Positions 35,061 through 47,300 of a stretch of 64,000 bases of DNA are shown here, piece after piece. A program made the position numbers and the translations under genes. Numbering within the stretch: the first letter of the stretch is position 1; each line of letters opens with the position of its first letter. The stretch is from Epinephelus fuscoguttatus (taxonomy: Eukaryota; Chordata; Actinopteri; Perciformes; Serranidae), in contig NC_064753.1 in assembly GCF_011397635.1 (NCBI RefSeq), positions 41,149,822-41,213,821 of the forward strand, read 5' to 3'. The notes below the pieces were generated by a model. It had not been told where the DNA came from, searched no databases, and was given only the letters and a program-made list of their open reading frames with translations.

Positions 35061-35699
35061 TAGCTACTGCAGGGTTGTTTAACCTATATTACACCATAAT
35101 TTATTCGTTTAAATCTTTTCATCAATAATCTGAATCAGTGAGTAAAGTTATGAAATACATGTGTCACAGTATAAAGTGCAATATTGACTTGCAAAACTGA
35201 AAGTTGCATTCCACCACTGTCTTTTTGCACAGATGGGATCCTCTGAGGATGAGGAGCTGAGGATGAAGTCCTGTTTATAATGCAGCCTGTGTTGGAAGAA
35301 TACTTCTGCAGGTGTATAAAGACCTTGTTAAAGTAAATTTAAACTACTTTATATATTATCTGGTATTTTAATCACCAATAATGCATCATATTAAATGCCT
35401 TTGTATCATATGCTTTTTGTGTCAAATCTTATCTATGATGCAGCATCAGATAAATGTAGTGGAGAACAAGAAAGTACAGTGTTTACCTCTGAGGTGCAGT
35501 GAAGGAAAAGGAGAAAGTCTCAGAATGGAAATACTTGAGTAAAGTACCAGAAACTCAAATTCCTGCTCACACACAAAGACATTTTAGAGTCAAAGCAGCA
35601 GAGGCTGAGATACCCTAAGTTTTCATCTTTCACACTTCCCATGACGTAACTTTTTATGAAACATCCTCATCATTTAAACTTTCTTCCTCTTGCTGCTGT

Positions 35700-36118
35700 T
35701 TAACTTTAGTCCTTGTTGTATTACGCTCTTAAAAGAAGTGAAATGTGGGAGTACAGCCCAAACAGGCCCCTCAGGTCTGCTAGTCTGGGTCTTCTAAGTG
35801 TTCCAGAGTCCAGGTTAATTAAAGACTTTTCAGTTCTTGCTCCTCAGCTTTGGAAAGATCAGCTGATTCTGTTCGTGTCTTTAAATCTCGTCTCAAAACT
35901 TACTTTCCTAACAGTTGATAGACTTATTGTGTGTATAGGAGTGTCTGTATCTGCAGCCATGTATATGTGTGCATGCTTACAGGTATATATATGTTTAAGT
36001 GTATATGTTGGTGTAGGTGTATGTATATGCTCATGTTTTATCAGTGTCACTTTTGTGTTGTACTTTTGTGCTTTCAGCTTGAAAAGTGCTCTACAAAAAG
36101 CTATTATTATTATTATTA
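35700..36118 (+). mobile_element. LINE 3' end remnant
   Basis: The frame at 35713-35915 reads LRSASLGLLSVPESRLIKDF, then APQLWKDQL and KLTFL, a pattern typical of the C-terminus of CR1/L2/Rex-like LINE polyproteins (LRS..GLL..PR.RL ... P.LWN.LP). It is followed by a GTATAT-rich UTR and a TTATTATTATTA tail at 36100-36118. Confidence 0.55.
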
Positions 36119-37175
36119 CAGTACAGTAGGGATATTTATTTTTTTCTATCTAAATGAATGTGTTCCATTACTAAATTAAAAAAAAAAAAAAAAAAAAATC
36201 AGGTTTCACGCTCTGAAGCTGCAACCTGCTCTCTTCCTGTTTGTTGAAGTCACAAATACTCACTTCGAGAAATGACTTGATAAAATGGAGATTTTTAACA
36301 GTGATGATGAAAAGTCTGGGCAAGAAAAGCAAAAAATAACTTGTAATTTTGCTGTTTTTTCTACAAAAACTGCATATTTTACGCTCCCCAGGCCACTAAA
36401 AAATCCTTCAAATGAAACAATTTGTGAATGAAAACAACTCATGACTCGTGTCCGAACAAAAAACAAGGAGATGGATACATTTTTAGGACTCGCAAGCCTG
36501 AAAGGTTGACGAAACAGAGAGACTGTGTGTGTGTGTAACACCTTTCTGTTGCCTATACAAACAGAAAACAGACTGTCTACTCTGCGCTTGGTTGCTGAGT
36601 TTCAGAAAACACTACAGAGGTGGTTAAAAACTATAACCAGTTTTCTTAGTTTGGACCGACGACGAGGTGGGACTGTTACCGTTAAGTAACACGAGTATAA
36701 GGCAGGCAATGTGTCGGAAAACAGATTGGGAGTCGTTGCAAAGCAAATACAGTGACACATCAGAGCGGGACTGAGAGCATCATCACTCATCAGAGGTCAT
36801 CAAATGTGAATTAATCCACTGCTGAAAATAGTCCCTGACAAATGCACTGTTTGCTCATATTTGATAAAAACTACAGTGACCAGCTGTTTTAGGAAATCAC
36901 TGACTTTTTTTTTTTTTTATGAAACTATATATTTGTGAGCCGTTTTGTAAAGTCTTCAGTAGAAACCACTGGGCTCAGGACTGAGAGCCACAGAGAGAAG
37001 TCACAAAGTTTTGAGATTCGGACTAACAGGTTTGTTTTGTTAACGGTAACACCAGACTCATCCTTGGAAGAGTCCACAACTGTGCATTCTCCCTTTTCAC
37101 TGCTTCATGTGAGTGAAGTCGATGTCACGAAAAAGGAAATCAAAGACTAAAAGTGTGAGCTAACAAACATTTACA

Positions 37176-37181
37176 TTTATT
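37176..37181 (-). terminator. wdhd1: wdhd1 poly(A) signal
   Basis: AATAAA on the minus strand, 242 nt after the stop codon. The 3' UTR would be about 260 nt. It is the first such signal downstream. Confidence 0.65.
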
Positions 37182-37423
37182 CAATTTATAAAATACAGTA
37201 AAGGGTTTTTAGAAATGTTACAAATGTAAAAAACAGACAAAACAAGTGACAATGGATGAACGTCACTGATCCATCACTAACTCTGGAGGCATTTTAAGGG
37301 CTTTGAATGTTCTGATTAAGTGCCTCAAAGTTCAGAGAACACATTTATCGACACAGCAAACACATTTAACAGGATGACGCCGTCATCAGCACCAGAACAC
37401 ACAAACAACAACTCTCAGAATAT

Positions 37424-37609
37424 TTAGTTTTTGTTAAAAGCAAAGGCCGACAGCTTGGAGGAGGGATCCAAAGATTTCTTCTTCTTGGCACTGTTTTCAT
37501 CTGCTTCCGCCTGTCCATTTTCATTTTCTGTACCTCCTCCTTCAGCTCTCTTCCTCTTCTTCAGATCTGCTGTGTCTCCACTTTGGCCTTTTGCTCTTTC
37601 CGTCCACGA
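37424..37609 (-). CDS. wdhd1: wdhd1 coding exon 25 (last)
   Basis: Encodes residues 1065-1125: the end of the HMG box (SWTERAKGQ), basic clusters KKRKR and KKKK that may act as nuclear localisation signals, and KLSAFAF before the TAA at 37424-37426. Confidence 0.93.
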   Translation of the reverse strand, partial: SWTERAKGQSGDTADLKKRKRAEGGGTENENGQAEADENSAKKKKSLDPSSKLSAFAFNKN

Positions 37610-40600
37610 CTGAGCAAAATGGAAAAGAAAAAAGACATGAAATGCACGTGTTAATTACTGAACAGGACAAACTGAAATCGTATTGTTCTTCTGTTTCAAT
37701 TAAGGCTCCAAACACCTACATGATGAAGACTGAACACACACACACGTACACACATACACACACACTCACTCAGGCGTGCAGCTTGAAATTGCATCCTGTC
37801 ATGTATAATCACTACTGACAGGCTGCTGCCTCTTTTCCCTCCTCATGCTTTTATTTTTTTACCCTCTTTCTCTCCGAGCCGAGACAAAAGGAGGCGCTTT
37901 CCTGGACGTAATGGAGCCAGGATGAATCATCAGGCCTGGTGAGTGGACTGGCAGCAACACAGGCCACACACACACACGAACACACACACTCTTCACCTCC
38001 AGTGCCCGATGAAGCACTGCCCATTAACCCCATGCATATTCAAACACGCAAACACACACTGAAACAAACACCACCATTACAGAGCTGGTAGATGCTGCGA
38101 GCTCTTACGTCTCGCTATACAAATGTCATTTTACTGTATGTGGACAGAATTATGTTATTAGGACACACACACACACACACACACAATCACACACACACAC
38201 ACACTTTCCATTGCTGCAGGTCAAAGCTTCAGCCAGTTACTGAATTTCATTTCAATTACAACAAATAATTTGCAGCAGGCTGCGCTGGTGTCGGGGAGTT
38301 GCTACAGGTCGCAGTTAGAAGATGGAAATCAGATCAGGAAGTCCAGTACAAAGAATCAGAGGCCACGATGGCAGGATTAGTGATGACACACTCAAATCTA
38401 TTAAGTGATGGATGGCAAATCAGTCAAGAATTATGATACCTGAAGGTCATTTATTAAAAGAAAATTATCTGGTTCTGGCTCCTCGCATGTGGTTATTTGC
38501 TGCTCTTCCCCATTTTGTACAATTATGAATTAAATATACTTGGGTTTTGGATTATAGGTCAGATAAAACAAGCAAATTTAAGGAGTTCGTGTCCACTAGA
38601 AGGTGTTAGGGAGCAATTCTTTCGCCATGCCCCTGAAAAGTGCGCCAGGACAGTGGAATTACATCTTCCAAGCCCATCACATGATGCCAGTGGCCCAAAC
38701 AGACCTTTTTCCATAGACTTACATTGTGAAAGAGACGTCTGTAAAGCAGTGGATACATTTTTTGAGTGTCACAACACCCGCAAAATGACTTGTTTTACTG
38801 TCAGGGTTTGATCCATTCAGTCTGATAACATTTGGAAAGTCTATTACAGCCACAGGATGGAATCATTTTATTGCTATTCAAGTTAGCAGAGCCGTGATCC
38901 CGCCAAAATGTTTTAAGTTACAACTACACTTCATGTCTGTGGCGTCTGGCGGCATTTTACACAACTGAAAATACTTTTATTTACATGATGGGTATCCGAT
39001 AAAATAGGAAAAAAAGGTATTGAATAAAATAATCTGTTGGTATCTGTATTGGTATTGGTGTTGCTACTGGTATGGTAATTTTTAAACAATATCCAGCCCA
39101 AAACAAAAAATGACCTAAGTATCAATAAATAAATAAATAAATTCAGGAATAAATCAACAAATAAATAGATGTGTAGTAAAAAAGAACGGGAATAAATAGA
39201 TAAATGCAAAAATAAATTAACTTTGATAACTGATCATTCCTCTTAAATTAATGTGTAAAATGTATTTCCACACTGTTGCACAACTATATATTTATTTACT
39301 CCTTTATCTATTTATGCCTTGTTTATTTATTTCTGTATTCATTTATACATGTATTTATTCTTGTATTTTTCCATACAGTCATGTATTTATTTATTGATAT
39401 CTTGGTCATTTTTCATCCACTGTACAATCCAGCAAATATAAAGTGCAAAAGTAACATTAATGCCCCAAAATACCACAATGCTCTTTAAAATCCTAAAAAC
39501 AAGCCACATAACATGTCGTCAGAACCTGAGGTTACATTTCCACCAAACTGCACTTTTGTTGTGTTCGATTTATTAATATTATATTGATATCTTTACATGA
39601 GAATAGTTTGGGTATCATGTCAGATTTTGAATATCGTATTGTGTTTTCCTGGTTTTAAAGGCTGCATTACAGAAAACTGATATAATTTTATGAACTTATG
39701 AGACTGTTGTAGCTTCTATTATTTGTCTTTACCCACTCAGTCATTATCTCCACATTACTGATGATTAATTATCAAAAATCTCAGTGTGTAAATATTTTGT
39801 AAAAGCACCAACAGTCAACCCTACAATATCGTCTCAATATCAAGGTATTTGGTAAAAAATATACATGATATTGGATTTTCTTCACATTGTCGTCCCCCCC
39901 CCCCCCCCCCAAAATGAATCATTTTTTAAAAAGAAAACATCTAAAACCAAACGTTTTGTCACCACACACACACATTTCTCCTGCAGACTGACCAGCTCAC
40001 TGTCTCTCACACAGTATTATCATAAGATCAATGCTTTGTGCCCTCACTGCCAAAACACACTCGACAGGGTTCCCAGGCAACAGGCGTCCCTCCTCCCCTC
40101 CCCCGCTCCTCCACCTCACATCCACTTCCTTTCTTTCTCTGTTTCTGTCGAGTATCATCCAGCTCTCTGCTGAGAGTCTTGATGTATGCAGGGTCAGGAC
40201 CAGCCTACTATACAGACGCACAGATTGACGTCTATTAGCACTTGTGTGGATAAAAGGACGGGGTGTGTTGTTACTGACACACTCGCCCTCGTTTATTCAC
40301 CTATCGACTGACCACAGCTGATGGTGGAGATTGGTTTTGAAAATGTGAATATGTTTCAGTGAAACTGTGACACTGAAGGAGATTCTTTTTTTCTTTCGTA
40401 CAGGCATGTTCAGGTGTAGAGCACCGGTGTTTGTGGTCGAAAAAATGAGTTTCAGTCAGCTCCATCACAGCTTTAAATACTCTCACTACTGCTGATAGAT
40501 TGAGTCGCAACTAGAGGTCAAGCAATTTATTGTATGATGTATTGGTGTGTAGGACTGGGTATCGCCACTCATCTCCTGGAACGATTTGTTTTCGATTCAC

Positions 40601-43600
40601 AAGGTCCCGATTCGATTTAATTTCCAATTCAATTTGATTTTATAGGAAATATTTCAGATACGATACTAGTTTTTGCTAGTACATGAAAGAAATTCTCAGA
40701 GAACTGATACTGTCAATTTTAAAAGGAATTACTAAAAGAAAAATAAATTCAGAGCAGGAATACAACTGAATATTTTAAAGCTAAACGCTATTTCTAGAGG
40801 AGAAACAGTAATATTAAAACAGCAAAGTCACAATATAAACTCAATATCTCACTGAAAACAAATCTGAAATGTCAATAAAATAAATCACATTTCTAAAGTC
40901 ACAACACAGAGTGAAGTTTAGAAAGAATAAGTAACAGACATCAGTCAGTATCAGTCCTCCTGTCCTCTCTGCTGCCGTGGAGAGTCGCTGCCTGCAGGTC
41001 ACATGACCACTAGCAAGTTTTACGATACTCTAAGCTTCAGAGAAAGCAGCTCCCTTCTGCTGTGTGAGCGTGTCCAATTTTAATATGTATTTGCATGAAC
41101 TTTGAGGCTGAACCACAACAGCGGGTGCAGCCCTATAAACATGAAAGTTAGTGAGTCTGTGACGTCTTTTTACAATTTAAAACCCTTGTTGGGGGTGTGG
41201 ACTTCTGCCATTTACTGAGCTATCTGCCTTTTCCTGCTCCAAACAATCACTATTATATCAGCCTTTAAAATTCAATAATCAGTCAATCAGTAGCTGCCAT
41301 ATGCCATCAATGCTGGTTAGTAGAAATCCAGTGATAAAGTCCCAACCAGGTTCATCAGAGGGCTTTTTTTGGGGGGGTCTTCAGGCTTGTGCTTGTTAGT
41401 GCAGTTACACAATGAGATTCAGTTTCTGGGATGAGGTTTATAAAGTGGTCGGATGTGAGAGAACTCGGGCTGTTTGTCGACTGGTTGTTAGGGTTTCGGT
41501 TGACTAACAAATTTGTAGCCTATTAGTCATTTTAATGACGTCACACAGGACGTTTACATGCACACAATAAACCAGGTTATACAGGAAATCAGATTTACAT
41601 GTACTGCAGTAACCCTGTTACAGCAGGTTATTGAAGTGCATTTAAACACAGTGACTGATAAAAACTGTCCCTCTGGCATCAGAATAAAACTCACAAACAA
41701 CTCAATGCCAAAATTTTCTATATCTTTAATATAGGGTTAAATACTGATGGACGGTTCAACAGTAACCTGAGATATTTATCTGAAGTCTGTTTAATTTTTT
41801 AATCTGCTATCAAAACTGCTGTTCTCTTGTGGTATCGTCATGTGTGACTATTAATATAAAACATATAGAACTGTAACTTAAGAGATATAAGAGAATTTGA
41901 CCCAAACATGTGAGCGCAGAGACGAGCGTGGAGTGTCTTGGTGTTGCACAGTGAGGATCTGCAGCTGATAATCACCACTGTCTCTCAGAGTCTAATTGAT
42001 GGGTTCACTGGTCAATTTGCTCTTCAGGGCAAACTAGATGAAGGCAGCATGAACTGAAAACACCTGACTGCTGTACACACACCTGCATCTCCTCTGAGGG
42101 AAAAGATAAAGAACGCTATGATATCATATGCCATTACTTCATTATATTGTCTTTTGGTGAATTTGTGGTTTTGGTCAGTTGGCTAAAAATCCATTTTGAG
42201 TATGTATTTATATCATTAATCCAGGACTACAGAACATTTTGAATACAACGGCTCCTCTTTCCTGTAGCAGCCATTCTGTTAAAGGCTTGAGGTCAAATTT
42301 TAAAAGGGGCAAAAGGCGAAATCGTTTCACGGCTAGGTTTGCTGTTGTGCACTGCCTGTAGACCAAAACAAAGTGTGTCATGAGCCACCCCCCCCCGACT
42401 GAGCACCGCAGCCTCTATCACATCCAGACGTTCCAGGTGTTTCTTCCGCAGGCTCCACTTTACTCAGCTGCCCGATACACCCGCTGCTTCTTCCCACATT
42501 AACCTGAATAACAAACCAGGGCTCGGTGCTAACGTTAGCTGGGAAGCTAGCGGAGGCTAACTGGCTGTGCTGGCAGCTGAGTGAAGTGGAGCCTGAGGAG
42601 GAGGCACCGGTTAGCCCCAGTTTCACTACAGGCAGATTCACTCGCCACAGGGGCGAAGACATAAAACCTAAACAGCCAGCTTAGTTTAGCAGTTAGCGAT
42701 GTCTTTCACTCACTCCCAGTCTCTGCTGTGTTTAGCTTTTTCCCTGCTTTCCTGTTAGCGTTAGCACTAGTCGGCTGCCACGCTAACATCCCTACTCTTC
42801 TCCGGAGCCGTGAGCCCGCCAGGCTAACTTACAGCTATGGAGCGCTTCTACCAGCTCTTCTCGTCACTGAGCCTCTCAGCAAATATACAGGCGGGCGTAC
42901 ATGAACGCGCAGCCGGACCGGCTTGTAAACAATGGGCTGGAGATCAACACAGAGAGAGGGTGAGGTCATGCTATACTCCAGATGAAATTACACCTCTAGT
43001 TCTTCACATAGCAATTTGTTAATTCCTTCAATCTAGAAATGATGAATTTCGCTTATTGCTCCTTTAAGGCTAAATTGATCGTTCTAAAAAGGTTTCATCT
43101 CGTCGCAAATCTTTGGTCTGAACTGGTCTTTAAAGGTCTTGTGTGTAGGATTTAGTGGCATGTGGCTGTGAGGTTGCACTAGGTTTGCTCAAATTGGTAA
43201 TTTTTTCTGGACTTTCTGAGCTCAATTACAAGTTTTCTGGGACACAATCACACATGTGATCTCTTCACATGACCCCAACCCTCCTCTCTGCTCCCCCTTA
43301 GTGTTTCTTACCAGTCGCTCCTCTGCTGTCAGCGTCCTGAAGCGTCCCATTGCCTCTTTGATGATATCAGTCTCTTCCAGGTCTGGGTGGTCAGCTGTGA
43401 TATTTTTCCTGTTCTCCTCTAGCCACAGCTGGAAGCCCGTCTTCGGTCTGAACAGACGCAGTCAACAACAAACAAGTTAATCTAACTTACAGCTTCCATT
43501 AAAGTAACATCACACACAGGGTTTATGATTCTTTCTTTCACCTCTGGTTTTCAGTGTTGTCTGCAGGTGGAGCTGGAGGTGGGACGTCTGGTTGTTTCTG

Positions 43601-44294
43601 CTGATCCACAGCCGGCTCCGTGTTCTCCTGAGACTTCTTACTGGCCGTCTTTGTGCCAGTCATCTGCAGCAAGGTGGACTGAGTCTAGAGAAATTATAGG
43701 CATGTATGTAAGTAAATAGCTGCAGTTTTATACTTGAGTCTGGCAACATACCTGCACGAAATGCATGTTGCTATCTGTTGAACTGTTTTCCAATTTAAAT
43801 CTGTTTAAAGCTGGTAAGCAGCACAGCTGTACCCGATTAAACTGTCCCTCCCGGCATCCTTACAGTCAAGATGGTGGTGAAGTAAAAGAAAAATGGAGAT
43901 ATATTTATCTCGAGTTGTGCCTAACTTTAGTGGTTTATAATATATCTGGTACGGAAATAATCTGCAGATGCTGCGGTTCGAAATGAGATCAAACTTTTTT
44001 ATAGATGCCAGTTTTTGAGCCACGACAAAGGCCAAAATTTGGCCTGCAACAGACAGTAAGGTTTGTTGTTTTAGCCAAGCTGATTTCCTGAAAACTTGTG
44101 GCCCCTACTGGCCGGTTACCTGGAGTGAGGAGTCAGCAGTTCATGATGGTATAAAACAGTCAATAAAACAGATGTTTCAACAACTGTGAGTCACAGCAAC
44201 CACGAGAGGACCTTGAGCATACAGTCATATATGTGCACAGAAAATATCAGACTGTCTGGTCCAGTAGTTTGCGAGCATTAGCTGCGGGCAGACA

Positions 44295-44337
<43 letters not shown>

Positions 44338-47300
44338 GAGGAAATAAAATACCCCAAAGTAATATTAACAAAAAGTATTAAACAGATAAGACACATTGGA
44401 AACTTAGATATTCATACCTTTGTTTTGGGCCTTGGGGCCAGCGGTTTGAGGACGGGGCCTTTGCTTTGTTTCCCTGCAGATCCGCTGAGTGGAGATGGCT
44501 TCCTAATGGTTGTCATGTTGTCCAGGATGTTTGTCACTCGAGGCGGACCTGACGAAGGCGAGGGCTTCCCTGATCCGAGGACCTGCGTGTATTCCATCGA
44601 AACCTTGATCACTCTTCCCCTTAACATGTGAGTCTCTCTTGATCTCACAAACTCTTTTTGCATATTCACTTCTGATTAATTAGAGAAATCGGACGGAGCA
44701 ACCGTCAAAACATTTACTTACCTTGAAAGGATTTGCACGTCCTACTTTGCCAACTGCAAAAAGAGAAACAACATCAGATGCCAATTTAGATGAACTATAT
44801 TTTAATCACATCTGTATGGTGGAACGCTCAACAGTAATTATACTGACACAATTCTACCGTTAACATTTAATATATGGATTGCTGGTGTTCACTCACTTGG
44901 TGTCAGAGACGGCGTCACAGGTGAATCTGCTTCTTTAGCAAACGGATTCACACCTGCAGTACGAGACAAGAACATGAGACACTGGAGTCACCGACATCGT
45001 GTGCTGAGAACATGACGTGTAAAGAGAGCTGAAGTGGAACTGACGTTTTCTGGTTTCTGCTGCCTCCTCCATCTCCATCTCCTGCCCATCCTCCTCTTCA
45101 TCCTCCCTGAGCTCTTCTCCTTGCTCCTCTTCCTCCTCCTGATAACGTCTGTTGCTGTGACGTCCTGCTGTGACCTCACTCTGGCCGTACCTGTCCAAAT
45201 AACACACTCGTGAATCACACTCTCTTCCCCTTTACTACTTTACTTTGGCCCCTTTAATATTGAATATCTGCTATTATGGAGTCGATACGATGGTAGTTCT
45301 TACTTAAATGCTTACAGAATATGTGTTTCACACATGGAAATAACAGCTACAGCTAATAGGGATTTCCAATCCAAATCCAGGTCATTTAATACGGAGTATC
45401 TGCTGACACCACGTCTCAGTCCGATACTTCCACTTTCCTGGATCATACAGCTGCACAGTGCATACATTAAAGTACTTAAAGTTATTAACCCTTTGAAACC
45501 TGAGCAGCTTGGCTTGATTTCTTTTAAGAACATGGGACGAAGGCGATGAGCAACGAAAGAAGGAATGACGCAAAAAAAATCACCAAGAAATTAGTAAAAA
45601 CAGAAAATTAAAACAAGAAAATTAATAAAACAAAAAGACAAAAAAAGAAAAAGTAAGAAGGTTAAAAACATCATAATAATGTAATTTTAAAATGTACAAA
45701 CAATAACAATTACCAACATTTTTTCTTTCTTTTTTCCCCTTTAAAAAAAACAAAAACAAATTCCAAATCTATTTTTATTCCTGCAATTTAAGGGACAATT
45801 CTTACAGAGTTGCTCAATGCCTTTGTTCCCATGTTTTTTAAAGATATCACACCAATGTGTTGAGGATTTAAAGGTTTAAATACTTCCAAAAGGTGTCTGA
45901 AAGCAGCACAAGAAAGTGATGTCACTCCCAGATTCAAAGGGTTAAAACCAATTCAATGTATGCGCTTGACAAAAGCTCTGCAATACATTATGAAAGAAAT
46001 TCCTGAATCCAAACGGTTTCTTTATCTTTTTTCTTTTTACATAATCAGAGTAGAAAAAAACCTCTCCATCTCACTTTATCACTTTAACAAAGTATTTTAC
46101 AGTGTTTGCTTCTCTGGTGCGTCCTTTGCCTGAATTACCTGAATGAATTGTGTTCCACTAAGTGTTAACTTTTTACATCATTTACATAGATTACATTAAT
46201 GAACTACTCCTATTGGCTTTTTGCATGCGGGGACTCTTGTGCCTGCAGTGGTGTAGTGAGTGTGGCTGTCGTAGGCTCTGCACCGCTGTCTGTCTCTCCT
46301 CCAAGCAGGGTGTTGAAACACACTGTGCCACAGATAACAGCAAAATTGAAGAGACTCTAACACTGAGCTAAAATGAGACAAGTACACATAACTTCTGTAA
46401 ACAACATAAACAAACAGTCTCATGCTGCGTTTGCTGTCGTGTATGGTGTGTAGAATTTCCCAGCGGGTGGTGCTTAGCCCCTACATCAGATCAAGCTCTA
46501 TATAGCTCAGAACAGCTGATCACAATAAGCTGAAACTGCCTTGAATACCGATCTTTGAAATCAGATGACGATATCCACAGTAAATACCATATCTAACACA
46601 CCATATTTTTCACTGGCAACTTTACACAAAAACTGGAGGTTCAAAACTATTGACTTGATCTTCAATTATTGATAAGATATAGATGACAGATTAACTGGAA
46701 GAATACAGCTACAGAAGCAACGCGTGCTGCGGTTCTTCACTCACAGCACAGTGAGTGCAGACACCGGCTCGCACACTGGCCAAAACCAGTACCTCATAAA
46801 AGACTATCACAGTGGTACAAAGTTAAGTCGTGTAAGTACATGTGAGTCTGGTGTAAAACCTTAATGGCTGCAATAATTTACTAGGACAAAAGGGAGAGAT
46901 GCATTTTGGCGTTACCCAGAGGGCCGTCTGGCGCTGGTGTATTCTGGCTCCTCCTCCTGCTCCTCTTGCTCTTCCTCCTGGATCTGGTTGGCTTTCTCCA
47001 GGGCGATCTCACTGAGCCGCTGTGCGAGGGCCATGCGTCTGGATCGGGACGCGTATCGAATGGCCAGAGTCACCACATTCTGGGTCATGAGCTCCGCCAG
47101 CTCCACACAGCGAAACTCTCTCTCCAGCTTACAGGACAGCTGGAAGAAAACAGAGGTTGATTAATTTCAGTCATCAGGAGAGTCCAAACTAGCGTTGTCA
47201 CGGTACCAAAATTGGGACCCACGGTACGACACCAGTGAAAGCATCACGGTTCTGAGTAGTATCACGATACTACAGCGAAAATGAGGCAGATGTGCCTTTT

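Larger units (their letters stand above)
33480..37170. other. Intergenic gap between gch1 and wdhd1
   Basis: No gene is seen. The gap holds AAGTAC-type repeat fragments, an AT-rich stretch (34030-34350), a short Tc1-like element (34506-35060), a LINE 3' remnant (35700-36118) and a poly-A run near 36177-36198. Confidence 0.7.
37610..43311 (-). other. wdhd1 intron 25 (5.7 kb)
   Basis: The longest wdhd1 intron; it splits the HMG box. It contains CA repeats (37738-37765, 38164-38204), an AT-rich TTTA/AAAT region (39110-39420), a poly-C run (39894-39910), a hAT-like left end near 40553, and a TTAA-flanked element (42304-43063). No exon is seen. Confidence 0.8.
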
